This document shows, piece after piece, positions 1-13,200 of a stretch of 64,000 nt of DNA (position 1 is its first letter; each line of letters starts with the position of its first letter). Both the position numbers and the translations under genes were made by a program. The notes under the pieces are model-generated. The model did not search any database, was not told the origin of the DNA, and saw only the letters and a list, made by a program, of their open reading frames with translations. Source of the stretch: Scortum barcoo (lineage: Eukaryota; Chordata; Actinopteri; Centrarchiformes; Terapontidae); contig CM041551.1 in assembly GCA_023238725.1 (NCBI GenBank), positions 6,685,759-6,749,758 on the forward strand, in the 5' to 3' direction.

Positions 1-3000
1 AAAGAAAAGGTAAAGTTTGTCATCTGCAGTAGTATTTCGCTCTCCAACATTTGTATGAGCTGGGAACTTGTGTATGGTGTATGACGCGATAAAAAACATT
101 ACCACAAAGTTTATAAAATTACCATGTAGTCATCCCTCATGTTGGGTTTGCTGGGCAGCTTTCTCCGCCTCTGGAGCAGGTGTAATGTGATGTGACTGAG
201 TTTAATCCAGTTACTGAGTTGTAACTGGCTGGCGAAGCAAACCCCTTGACCACATGTTGTGTTTTGCTATGCTGGCTAGAGGCATGATGGACTGTAACTC
301 ATGAAGCTTGCATCTATTTCTGTGCTGCCCTTTATTTTCTGGATAGGATAGAAAAAATAGGACAGAATAAATGTGTGTTGCATGTGTGTTTGTGTAGGAC
401 GTGGGGGTACATCTCATGAAGAGGCCTTGTTTCACAATAAAAAATGAAATAAAAAACAGCAACATGAAAGTGTGAACCATGTTCAAAACACTATATACGA
501 ACAGTCATATCCTGTTCATATTCAGTCATCTGGTTCAGCACAGCATAGCATCTGCACACTATAAGTTATATTTGCACAACAGCTTGCTAGCCTGTTTGCC
601 AAGTGCACTATTTCAAGTTATGTGGCCAATGCAGCACTGTAAAATACAGCCAAGCTACATGTTACACTTGTGGCAGTTTAACAAGTCCCAACACTTTGTT
701 CACATACAGATGATGAGCTAATCAACCTACCTCAGGCTAGTTACAAAGCCTGTTTACACATTTTTCTCTTGAGTGAAAGTAACTCTAACTAAATACTCTG
801 TTACAAGTAAAAGACTTCTAAGACTTACTGCTAAATACTCTCGTATTTATTTGGAGATGGTGCCCGAGAGCCACTGACCCTGCACTACAGAAACTGTAGC
901 ACAGGGAGAGGCTAAGTATATAGTTTGACACATGGGACACTTCTTGTGAAGTTGTTCTCAAATCTCAACCAGCTCCCAATGCTCTAATATTATCAGTGAC
1001 AAGGACATCTCATCCCATTGTCTCAACAGCTCAGAACTCAGTGAAAATCTTTTGCTCATCTTCAAAATCCATTTCACATCAGAGTGAGACTGCAGCAGTC
1101 CAGAAAGTTGGGCTTAACAGTCTCTCGGTGCTGCGAAGAAGGCTGATGTCACCCTCTCACCAGCCATCTGTCACGCTGGTGGTCCAGCCTCAGCTGGAGG
1201 TGGAGTGGTGGTGGATCCAGACTGGCCCCGGCCGAGGAAAAGCCCACCTGGTGAGTATTTAGTACAGCGTCTTTCTCCACCACTGCGGTGCCAGCAGCAC
1301 TGGCTGCTACAGCCCGACACCACTCTTCCTTTTGGTGTCTGAGCCTCAGTCTAGCTGCAGCAACGGCAGGTAACCGGGCACCAGATGGCCGAGGAGACCA
1401 CCACCCACACACGAGCGCACACGCACACACAAGACCTGCACATGCATGCACAATCATTTTTACAAAGAAGCTACAGTAAGCATCAACATATGGTCTGCGT
1501 CTTGTACATACTTGTACAACTGTTCACTGCATGGTTTCACACACCCACAGTACCGTTAGCGTTCACCTTTTTCACATTCACTTCAGCTCGCTATATTTGG
1601 AAGTTTGGTTCGCTTGCTTCATTATTATCAGCATGATAACAGCAACAAAACCCACCGTTATCCCCACATTCATTCACACCCATCAGCCAATAATCTAGTG
1701 AGAAACAGTACCCCACTGGCTGCAGGTTATTTAAGTCCTGTGGAGGCAACAGCAACAAAACACGGCACTAACACCATGTCAGCCATTTAATGAGCACTAC
1801 TGTACTTTAAGGAACGACTCCTGATTTTAGCCAGGAAGTCACTTCTGGGCAGGCTGAGCTAACAGAGATGAGGCCAAGCACGATAAAGGCCAGAGCCTAA
1901 ATTAGATTCTTTCTAGTCTTTTTGATTTACTGACAAGAGTTGGCAAGTATAAGCAGTGTGCTCCTGCAGCTGCTCAGCAGTGTGCACACTGATGGCTTCA
2001 ACAGTAACAATCACTATCTTGAAATTATCATTATTATTTATTAGAGACCATCTTACAAACGGATTACAACAGAGCTGTATACAGGCTGCTTTTAAGTTTG
2101 AAAATGTCTGTTGAGCAACATTATGTTTGCATATAAAGAGTTTATACATTTAAATATGTCATTTGAAAGTTAAAGTACTCTTAACTAATCCCCAAGTGAA
2201 TAAACTACTGCAGAATCCTATTGTGTTGGCTCAGATTAAAGTATCTGTTTTAAAGCATGCTTGAATTTGTCTGATTAAAATATGCTTTGTCATTCAATAT
2301 CCTTATATATAAAGTGCGTACAATTATGTGTACATCATACTAATTAAAACAATATACTTTGTGCTCATTGCTTGGTTCATCTTAGTCATTTTATGTATTA
2401 TATCAAAGATTTTACAACTCCAAGTAATTTTTATATACCTTTTATTCTACAAAGTAAAGACTCACTATAGTTAAAACCACAATATGAAATGTAGCAGAAA
2501 GTGGGAAAAATTGAACTTGAGCAAATGCGTTTGGATACCTACAGGCTGGTCTGAATCAACCTAAAACTCTTCGTCGACAGACTCATCAGATGTCACAGCT
2601 TAACCTCTGACCACGATGATGTGTCATAATTATTTTAATATCAATTCAAAAACAAAATGTTCTACAAAGTGTTTCTTTTTATATTATTTGTCAGTGAATA
2701 GGAAGTTGTGGCACATTTGATATGTCAACACATATGTCAACACAACACATTTAACACATATGACTTTGTCACGGCTAGAAAATCTGCCACAGTACGCGAC
2801 ATGAAACGCCCACAAATTAGAAGAAGCAATGTATATCTTTATTATGTGCTATGTACATATTTTACAGTATGGTACAGCAACAATACACAATAATGCTACA
2901 CAGTCAAGATTGCACAGTTATAGAGTTAGGCCACAGCGGTCGGGTACCGTGGTTATGAGACATAACATTGAGTGTACAGTAAGTACAGCATACATCTTTG

Positions 3001-5557
3001 GCTTCAGATGGATAACACAACATGGACATGGAGCAAAAATACAGTGAATACAAATTTCAGTCAAGAGTGAGCAAATAAAAAAAAAAAAAAGAAGAGGTGG
3101 AATTTATGAATGGTTTCTTGGCTATAATATGACAGATTTTCTTCATGTGTGGGTGACTATTATGTTTCTGTTCAGGAGTTCTCCTCACGTGTCAGTTGAG
3201 GAGATTTGATCCTAAAACCCCCCTGCTGGGTTAAGACTCACCGGGCCCTGAATCCTGTCAGAGTGCATCTCCCCACGTATACGTGTGTGTGCCGGCGCAT
3301 ACGGACATAATCTTTGCGCATGCTTAGATATGAGGAAACGACGGCAGTGAGAGCCGATTCTAATTCATTCTCTAAATGGCATCATTTCTCTGAGTCTACT
3401 AATTTGTGGTAAAATTAAACTAGTCCTCATTTTGCCGGGGTTGTTTATAGAGAGTCGGACCGCCCCTCTCCCTCCTCTCCTGATAATACTGAATCCTCTA
3501 TTCTCCTCCCGCCAACATACAGCAGCGGCAGTTACAGCCTACAGAGCATGAGGGTGAGGGACCGAATACAGAGTGAAACCTGAGAAGACAGAGATTGGAT
3601 GAAAGATAGATGGGGGGAGAGAGAGCAGCGGAGAGAGAGAGGGAGAGAAGGGAAGTGACAAGGTGAGAGAGAGCGAGGGAGAGGGGGGCCGACAGAGAGA
3701 TGGATGCAGCGGGGTCGCTGAGGTGAGGAGATGGTGTAATGATTAGATCACAGATACCCTTGAGCCTTCCTCCCGTCCCTCCCGCATACAAAAAAAAAAA
3801 AAAAAATCTGGAGGCGCGCTCGGAGGGGAGGAAGGCCTGCAGTTGTAAATGGCCCCGCTGTCAGAGTTCATCTGGGCGGAGGAGGAGTGCGGGAGTGGAT
3901 TACTGGGAGTCTGCGATTACAGGAGCCTGCTCTGCCCCCCCCATACCCCTCCTTCTCCCGAGACGGGGGAGAGAAACTGGATGCTGGATCGCATTTGTGC
4001 CGCCGCGGCTGCACCGAAGATTTCCTAAAGATGTTAGAAATTTGATGTTTGACTGTTCAGAGACTGCAGACGAGAAGCATCATCCTCAGGGTTCCTACTG
4101 AACGTAAAGTTCCTGGAATCAGGAAGTTTGGACTCTAACACCATCTGATAGAAGTCAGGGACTGTACTTTACAATATAACTTATTCTATATTAAATTCAT
4201 AAATGCATTTAATCATGGCTGTTTACTCCTTTAGAAATCCTTTTAATCTTGTGTATTTTGATCATTTGGATCATTCTTTCCCTCTCACTCACAGCAACAG
4301 GTCTGATGCTAACTGCTTCATTAAATATTGTTCACCTCCTAATCAGATGATGTCATCTCCAAACTTTAGCGAGTTGAAGGTGACTGCCTGGAGAGGAAGA
4401 GATGCATTTAGGATGCTTCCATCTAGTGGTCACTTAATGACACTGTTGATAATAATAAAAATATATATATCATAAAAAAGGAGACATCACAATGCAAAAA
4501 TACACTAATATGACCCATTTTCTGACACATTTCTTCTACTCCGGTATACTTAAACAATATGACTGAGAACAAAAGATCTTTTATCATACATTTCAGAATG
4601 GCATGGAGTGACGGGCAGGGCAGGGGGCTATTAATGATTTTTAGACATAATGGCTCCATTAAGCACACACAAAAGGATATCTTTACAATGAATTCTTACT
4701 TAGATTCACAAAATATATTTCTGACATAATAGCCGATTGCATGGACAAAATGAAGACATGACAGGGGAGGCTTTGAATGGGAGCGGTGCCTTGAGGGCTG
4801 TTACAGGGGGCCGAACCCACAAGTTAGCCACACGACGGCTTTCTTCATCTTCTCAAGTCGTTAAACTTCCACATTAGCTCTGAAAGTTCTGAATTTATCG
4901 AATGCCTGATAAGAGCCCGTTCGCCGTGTTTCCATTTCAGCTGTCACTTACGAAAGGCTGCCTCTCAGTAAACTGCACCAATATTCATTTCGCTGACAGT
5001 TATCGTATTTTATGTACATTGGATGTTACATAAATAGTTTCCCTTAACAGAAAAGAGATGGATAATTTTTAAAATGTCATGCGTGGGTGTGTGTAACTGT
5101 GTGAAAGTCTGTGTTTGAGGAGTGAGGAGGAACATGGGAAGTAAAGCCAAACAACAAGTTCAGATTGAAGAAATTAAAGGACTAGTTCAGAGCAACGTTC
5201 TCCACAGAAATGACGCGTGATCGGGTGACTGACAAGTCCAGAGAGTCCGCCTGCCTTCTGCCCACTGCGTGAACAGACATCACAGAGCAGGAATTAAATA
5301 AAACATTTCCAAATGTACATATTTTAAACAAAGAAGTGCGTCGTTTCTTAGGCAGGAAACTCTCTGTCTGGCTGGGATTTAAACATCGCTGCACAAAGCC
5401 AACTGCTGGGGGAGTTTTTTTTTGGTCTCACCTCTAGATGTGAATTGATTACTATTTTGGATCTGTGCACACTGCCTCCTTATTCCGTCTGCCGCTGCAT
5501 GTCGGTGTGTGTTGACATCACGAGTGTGTTTGTGCGGCGTGTTTTGCCGTAAAGGTA
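1..5557. other. sequence downstream of vav3, no gene recognised
   Basis: No exon with homology to a protein I know is visible on either strand. The open frames, up to 120 codons, have no domain. It holds TG/CA-rich runs near 370-395 and 1406-1446, poly-A tracts at about 3076-3090 and 3789-3806, and the CpG-rich block listed separately. In mammals NTNG1 lies on this side of VAV3, but I see no netrin-G coding sequence. Confidence 0.5.
3430..4030. promoter_or_regulatory. CpG-rich block, possible promoter or 5' exon of an unidentified gene
   Basis: Local composition differs sharply from its surroundings: I count roughly 30 CpG dinucleotides in 600 bp, with purine-rich GAGAGAG runs (3618-3690) and a GC-rich second half (3810-4020). 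On the plus strand an ATG at 3700 is followed by a splice-donor-like GAG/gtgagg at about 3722. I cannot assign a gene. It could also be just a GC-rich intergenic island. Confidence 0.35.
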
Positions 5558-5769
5558 TTTATTCCCTCAAATGTGGGAAAATCCTCTTTCACTGTGGATT
5601 AAGCAGACAGTGTGCATAATGTATACAGGGGGTGAGGGTGGAAGACAGAGAAGGAGAGGGGGTGAGAGGGAGGACAGTTAGCGAGAAGATAGAAGAAGTG
5701 GAAAAGTGTTTCTGAAAGCTGATATCACTTCTTTTGGATTGAAGTGCTAATACATAAATACCTTTTTTT

Positions 5770-5775
5770 TTTATT
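5770..5775 (-). terminator. candidate polyadenylation signal for vav3
   Basis: This is the first canonical AATAAA on the coding strand after the stop codon. It lies in a T/A-rich tract and could occur by chance; a second hexamer is at 5558-5563. Confidence 0.3.
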
Positions 5776-7243
5776 TCTTCAAATTTGATGTTTTTCTTGC
5801 CAAAACAAATCCCCTAAACGCAAGTTCAGTGTTTCTGCACAAATTGTACTGCTGAGTGGAAAAGCCTCTAAAATAGCAGTTATAGTGAAAGACACTAAGT
5901 CTCCACTAAAACCTCGGAGGATGATTCTAAAAACATTTTGATGTATAATCTGGGGGAGACGTTGAAATACAAATCGGGGTAGACAGTCTCTCTCAGACTA
6001 CCAGCTCAGAGTCCCTCAGTTTTGCAAGAACGCAATCCATCGTATCAGTAGATGATGAAACTGAAAACAACTGTTTAAGATACGCTGAAAAAAAAGCGAA
6101 GAAAGTGGAGTGAAAAATTGAAAAATAAGAAACAAAAAGACGACAGAGGTTGCTTTTCCTGCCTTCTTTTTCACGTTAAGGGGGACAGGTGGCGTCTAGG
6201 TAGTGTGGCCTGTTCCCCGACAAGCCGTTAATGCCTCAAATAAGATAAAACCCTCGGCGAATGGGCTCCTGTCGACAGAGCTGCTGCCGATAAGAGCAGA
6301 GGATCGCTAACGGCCAAGACAACTAAAAACATGAGAGGCTGGGCTGCAGATAAAGAATGTAGGAGGTGGGAGGAAAATAGGAACAACAGCGATCAATTGC
6401 TGGCACTGTGAAGCGATGCTATCCGACGCCATCCCTCTCTTACATCTCCTGTAAAAGAGTGTGCGATCATAATCTGAAGGGGTGGAGAGGTGGGTGGCGT
6501 GCGTTTGTGTGTGTATTTGCGTGTGTGTGTGTGAGAATCTGGGTCATCAAGTCATCAATAACCACCTGCATTAGTGGACCAAACACACAGGCAAGGTCAA
6601 AAACTGACTGAAATCCCTCCAGAGTGAGAAGGGGATGAAAGGGGGGTGAAAAGAAACATTACAGTGTAGGTCTTTTCCAGCTCACATGACTCTATTCCCA
6701 CAGGGGGTCGGCAGGGAGGATGGATGGATGGATGAGCGCATGAATGGAAGAGTGGCATTTGAGTATCTACTTTTGACAGACTGGCGACGGCCGACTTGGC
6801 AAGCAGAAACAGGTGGGAGTCGAGGGGGGCTGCGGCTGGCCGGGACGGGGGGAGGGGGGGGAGCTGTGAGCGAAGGGTGAATTATGGATGGATGGATGAA
6901 GTGAGGGAGAGAGGAGGGTGTCTGGCCAGGGCTCGTGCCCCGCTGACAGGCAAGCTGCTAGTTGGTGGAGTCACTTAGCCACACAGAGCCGACGAGAAAT
7001 GATGGGGCGTCTTCGCGTCTGCAATGTACTGTAGCCCTTTTCTCTCCCAAAGGCCTCTGGAATGGTTGTAGGCAACGGGACGCGGGGGAGAATGAGGCTG
7101 TCTGCCTTGCTCCGAAAAGTAACACAGGAGCAAGCGGCGGGCGCGGGAGCTCACCCTCTTTGTTACTGTTACGTGCTCAGTTTGCTTCCTCCACCGCTGC
7201 CGTTCTTCCTTTTTATCTTACTCGCCTTCCCACGCCGGACCTT
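5770..7243 (-). other. vav3: probable vav3 3' untranslated region (end uncertain)
   Basis: Everything immediately beyond the stop codon should be 3' UTR. The first AATAAA on the minus strand is at 5770-5775, giving a UTR of about 1.47 kb, and another is at 5558-5563. Neither has a clear downstream GU-rich element that I can point to. The stretch contains GGAT tetranucleotide runs (6717-6735 and 6885-6899), a G-rich section near 6830-6870, and open frames without recognisable domains. Confidence 0.4.
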
Positions 7244-7288
7244 TCACTCCTCACCCTCCTCTACATACGTGGATGGAAACCAGCCAAC
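7244..7288 (-). CDS. vav3: vav3 exon 27: end of C-terminal SH3 and stop codon
   Basis: Reads VGWFPSTYVEEGEE and TGA (stop at 7244-7246). Human ends VGWFPSTYVEEDE. Acceptor cttctcag/GTT. Phase 0. It is too short to appear as an open frame of its own; the visible long frame over it is a shadow in another frame. Confidence 0.95.
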   Translation of the reverse strand, partial: VGWFPSTYVEEGEE

Positions 7289-10200
7289 CTGAGAAGGATA
7301 GAGGAGGGAATAAGTTTTCACACACTGACAGCATCCGTGGTAATTTACGGTAATTTATGGCACACTCACTGACGTGCACCCCCTTTGCTTTTTCTGCTTC
7401 AGATAGTGAGTTACTACATTTACCTAAGTGCCTTTCAGCAACCTGCAGTGTGTGTGTGTGTGTGAGAGAGAGCAGTGGCAACAGCGGCAATAGCTAATTC
7501 TGAGAAAAATACTGGTGTTACATTGCCAAAGCCTTTAATAAAACAGATTAAGTCACATTGAAATGTTACACAAAATATAATTAACTGACATAAATAGTTC
7601 TAGTTGTTACTAATGAATTAATGATAAACAGTCCATTTTAAATGGTGGATATCTCCATTTCAACCTAAAAAAATAGTTATATATAAACACTACAATTAAA
7701 ACACAAAACACTCTATAGTGTTGTTTAAAAAGTGTTTTCTCAATTGACGCATCCAACTGTTTTTTTTTTCCAGCCAGCAGTACAAATTGTTTCTACGACT
7801 TGAAGGCTCTAAAGAGAGTCTAACAGCTCTCTGCAGACTCTACACACAGTGTTTAGTTATCACCAGAGCAGCATCAACACACACACACACACTTCACAAA
7901 AGAGAACCGCTTCTTCATTTAACACAGCTGTTCACAAAACACACTCACAGCACAAACACATAACTGAGGGCTGCAGTGCACACACACACACACACACGCA
8001 TGCACAGGCTGAATGCAGTGCATGTGAGTGGAAGTCGGCGCGTATATTTCCCTGTATTTAGAACCAGGATTCTCTCAGCGCTGCACGCCTGATTATGAAG
8101 CGCTCTTGGTATTGGACGGGAAAACTAATGTATTTAAAACATACAAGAGCAGCAAATGAACTCCTCCAAGTGATGATATGGGGAAACAGAAGCGTTGGAA
8201 AGGTGAACATGACAGACTAAAGATAAAAAAGACTAAATCCGAACAGTCCCTTCCAGGTACCTGTAGACAAGAATATCTGCCAAATCTTTCTTCTTCAAAA
8301 AGCCCATTTTAAGCACTACCCAAAATTGGATTTAAAAATTTAACAGCCAGAACGAGGAAACAAAAATGGTTTCTGAGTAAACACAGCTAATGAAAGTTCT
8401 GAAACTTGTCTGCCTCGGTTAAAATAATATTCAGTGAATATGAACATGAAAGCAGTGCAAAGCTACATATATCCAAGTTATTACTGTATCACATGAAAAC
8501 TTATGAAAAAAGGCTGATGGGAGGCTGTGTTTTATTGGCATCGTGAGGCTTACCCTGCCATTGACCTCTCCCCTCCACCAGCCGTTGGCTCCTGACTTTG
8601 TGTAGATCTTCACCACATCACCCTCCTGCAGCGAGAGCTCCCGGGTGTCACGCTGTGAGCTGAAGTCGTACCGCGCTATCGCCACGCCGATCACTTTTGG
8701 AGTAAACACTAGAGGCAATGAGAGACAGAGGCGGGTGTTACGACATATATAAAAATTAAGTTCATCCAACTCTCAAGACGATGCATTTGGAAAAAAAAAA
8801 ATCTAAAACATCAGTCACAGTGTCAACACATACACACAAGTACACACACATAGATTTAGATGGGAGATATTTTTTCATTCACCCAGAAAATCCAGGCATC
8901 CCACCATCTTTCTCCTCTTTTTCTTATGAAATATAAGAATATCTGCCAATGTATTATCACTTTTATTGGTAGTGGTAATATTGTCATTATTATTATTGGT
9001 GTTAGCCGTAGGAGTAATAGAATTCAGCCAATAGATTGATGAAAAATGTTCTGCTGCCATTTAAATACGTTTATTTAGGAATTTACAGTATGATAATCAT
9101 TTGAGTTTGTAGCACCAGCTCTTTTTAGTCAAACTAGACATAACTTAAGTATTCACTCTGGAGGAAATAATAATCTGTTTAATAATGATGTAAGATTAAA
9201 GTTTAGTGAGCTGAAGTTAAACAAGAACTTTCGGGTAAGAAAACCTTCAGAATCAACATTTGTACCTCTGCTAATAACTAAAAATCCATTTATTCTCAGC
9301 GGTATGTTGAGACAATCTAATCAAACCATTTAATGCTGTTGTTTATTTAACATTTATGGTATTGTCTTTTGTATTATCTTTTAGGTGCTTCAAATGTCTA
9401 GGGCTTATGAGAAATGGTGTTCATTAGTCTAAATGTCACAGCTGGTCAGAGGATGCGAGTCAATGAGCAAGTCGACTTCAAGAAAGAGCTTTCAGACTAA
9501 AGCAAGTTTAGCCTGGAAGTGACGTCAGGCTCTCTACTTTGTTGCCCCCCCTAAAATGCTCATGTTTTAAAGTTATGAGATATAACCTGTGGTGCTACAG
9601 TTTCTCTTTTCAGATGTATAACTGATTACTTCTTAATCGTACAGCTCTTCAAATGTCTCAGAGAAACCTATTTACAAGTCACTACAGCCTTCGAGATGAG
9701 TTTTAATGGTGTAACTTTGATTTAGTGAGTCTCTTTTTTTTTTTTAACTAGCAAGTGGTTACTGAGAACTTGAGCAGGATTTTACACATGAATTAAGTTT
9801 TGAACAGATGGTGCAACCCAAATTATCTGGTCTCGAATGAGAAGGTTGAAAAAATATCGGGGGGGGGCACTAAATAATCCTAAAATCGAGGTGATGTAAT
9901 AAAACTGTGATAAATTTGCTGTCTGTTTTCCTTCATCATTTTGCTTGTGATGTGATGAATACCACACGCTGCTGAATCAGCTAATCTGTGAAGGCTTTGT
10001 CTGTACAATCGGTGTGTGTGACTTATTTCACATTGCATAACTAAAGAGAGAAAAGTATGGCCATACAAGTATTTGCAGTCTGTTGCTTTAGTCGAGTCCA
10101 GCTCGAACGCTCTGACAGGTGTGTGTGTGTGTGAGCGACTAGACATCCTGTCGAGGAGATGGCAGCGTGAGAGACAGCTGTGGAGCGGGTTAGCTAGTTA

Positions 10201-13200
10201 CCACTGCTTCATCCCACCCTGCCGGCTTTCTACCTTCTCCAGATGCCGACTGGTGAGTCGGACCGGGCTAAGCTGACAGGTGGAAATGGGGTGTCAGACC
10301 TCTACAACCTGGCCGTGGGGAGAGAATATCTAATATAGAGGAGCTCTGTGTATTTGGACACCTCCACCTTTACTTTGACAGACGGACACACACAAGCTCG
10401 TGCTCGCAGACAGACATGCCTCCGAAAAGGCCTCAAACACAACTCCTTTCTCAACGGTTTCTGGTGTTTACATGCAGTGTGCTCAGATGCAGTGTATGCA
10501 TGCATTACCAAAAAAAACAAAACAGTCCCTGTTCTCTACACAGGATGACATGTATGTGCACACCACTATGGGAGAGGTGAAATGGTGCAATGGGAGGCGA
10601 GATAGCAGATGTAAAGGCAGAGAGTCAGGCGCCGACGTGGATGCACTGAGCTACAGCCAGCATGCTAAGCAGCCTTTGACATGAAAGGAGAGGGAGAGAG
10701 AGAGAGAGAGCGATACCTGTACCTGACCAGAAGGGAGCAGAGGAAGGAGGTACAAAGCTGTAGCCGGCAGGAGTTACAAAAGAGAGGCCGCAGAGCAATG
10801 GGGCTATGGCAGGGCAGGCCAGGCAGGGATGAGAGGGGGGGGAGAGGGGTGGGGGTTGGTGGTAGAAGGAGAGAGAAGCAAAGGAGAAAAAATAAAACAT
10901 GTTTTTTAAAAATCCCAACTCTGAGTTTTTTTTCCTCTTCCAGAGGTATAAAGAACACAGTTGCAGTTTGATAAAAAATAAATGACGACAAGCACAGGAG
11001 GAGCTCTTGCCAGTGGTACATTTACACAGCCACTTCTAGCAGTTCTTTCACTGCCGGCTCGTTAATATGTACCCTTGAAAGTATTTACACCGTTTGGCCT
11101 AAAGTGGGAACTGTAATTAGAAATCTAACACTTTAAGTCAGACTCTGTTCTAAAGTTTCAAACTACTTTGCTTTACTAAAAAGGGCTGAATTTCAAATAT
11201 TGAAAAGGCTCTTACTTAAAATACAATCAGCTGATAAGAAACTTAAAAATGCTTCTGTAGCTTTTTTTGTTTGCGCTCATGACAGTTGTCTCATTTTTCC
11301 TAAAACATTACACAGGACTGCACATATAGAATTCTGCTGTTGGAGAATGGAAGTGAAAGATCGCCCTCACTGATCGAAAAATAGAAAACTTCAGAACGCT
11401 GAAGATGCAAAAACAGATGCAAACGCCGCCGAGGTTGCATCGAAATATGAAGTGACGTCACGTCTTGTTTCCAATTTGCCAAAAGGATATCTGCATCATT
11501 AATGGGGTACGACATCTTCACTTGTTCATTTAATTGGGAGGAACACGCAGTGGGCTCACAATTACAGCATGGGGAATAGATTTCTATTTGCATATTTATA
11601 AAGACAATCACCCAACTGTAATACAGCCAAAACTGCAGATACACATCTCCTTCGCAAATTTCCTTTTGACAGACCCGCTTCATTTGATAACTTATCAGAC
11701 AATGATGCTGCTTTATTTCATAGTCTAATATTACAGTACTTTCCTATGGTGTCCTTTTTATTTGGCTTTTTATGTCATATTTTTGAAGCTCACAATGTCC
11801 AAAGTACAGATTCCCCAACTTTAGAAAGACTAACTGTGCCTTTACCTTGCGAACAACTTGAGAAATAACCCACCGGAGGCCCGCTGCATTTGTATTTCTA
11901 TCTGTCTTCCAGTATTTCTGCTGGCAGAGAAAGAAGCTACAGGCATTGATCTGATTCCAAAAATGTCTTAAGAGTTGGCAGTGTTGTTGCTTTGCTCTGA
12001 AGAACAGAACCTCTAACCCTGAGAGTATTAGTACTGTAGTCTTTAAAGATAAATTTAAATCCACTGGGTTATTTGGGAATGTCAACACAGCAAGTATGGC
12101 ACAAGTACAGTCAGGAGGAAATGCTGATGCTACAAAGGTTTTTGCTCAGCCGCAGTGCTTTTTTAAATAGAAACAGACTACACAGTATAATTCACTTCTC
12201 AATGGATGCCAATTAACAAATCTATCCAGAGTGTTCTGTCCAGAGTTTAACAGGGGTCAACAAAACAGCCCATGGTGTAGGAATTATAAACTCTTATTTC
12301 AAATACATGATATAAACCAGTGTAAGAAACCAGTGTGGTTAACTGTGGTTACACAGCTCCATAAGGCTGCTTCTACATCAGTACACAGGAGCAGACCAGA
12401 GTGGGCGCCCACCTTCCCAGAGTCAGAAGGTGATGGGTGGTTAGTGTGTTAGCATCACGGATGGATTACTGAGTGAGCAAACAAGGCACTGGCCAGCACC
12501 TATGAACCAGCGCCTCTGTGAGACTGTGACAAACAGCTACAGAAAGATGCACAATTACCACAATGAGACACAAAAACTTGCAAAGAGATGCAAAACATCT
12601 TCAGAGGGACACAAAACAAAGAGAAGCAAAATGACGAGATTGAGACACGAAACGAATGCAAAGAGAGAAAAACGGTTACAAAGAGAAAAAAATGACTATA
12701 ATGACCTTCAAACAATCACAAAGACACACAGAACAACTACAAACAATGTGATCTTTTTTAGTCCGGGGGTCTCGTTCCAGTGTAGGACTGAAAGGAGGAA
12801 GGAGGTAGGAGGGCTGAGACGCCTTTAACATGTCTGTGCCCAGAAGCCCATTATGTTGTATTTGTCTATGGCTACAAACTGTGAGGAGATACAAATAGTT
12901 ATCGATTAATGTAATTTCACATCAGAATATTTTAATGAATTATTATTTGGAATTCATTTACTTCACTGACTAAATGATGTCATTATTGATAATGTGTTAA
13001 TGGATGAGTTATTATTTGCCAGTAACCTGTGCCTTAATTTTGAGTCATACCACATTTACACAAATGTGGTCGCCTTCTTTGAAACAGTGCCCCAGTCCAG
13101 CCCCCTCGTGGAAAGTTTGGGAACCCGCCCCTGCACAGGAGCCCACAGCTGTGCCACTGGGAATAGAAAATCTAATCTCCACAATGGCAGATAAATGCCC

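Noticed and set aside
996..1262. 88-codon plus-strand open frame ending near a gtgagt donor-like site
   Set aside because: No recognisable domain, odd composition (VEWWW) and no partner exon. The opposite strand is also open, suggesting a GC-rich chance frame.
3739..4101. 120-codon plus-strand open frame in the CpG-rich block
   Set aside because: It runs through a poly-A tract (KKKKK) and has no domain; long frames are expected in CpG-rich sequence. Kept only as part of the CpG-island finding.
1..7243. Search for the neighbouring netrin-G1 gene expected from mammalian synteny
   Set aside because: No laminin-type or EGF-like coding sequence is recognised on either strand; the neighbour may be further away or different.
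10665..11021. 118-codon minus-strand open frame rich in Leu, Ser and Pro
   Set aside because: Arises from a purine-rich (GA)n and G-rich plus strand; low complexity and no domain.
12502..12828. 108-codon Lys/Arg/Thr-rich open frame
   Set aside because: It is the translation of an imperfect tandem repeat, not a gene.
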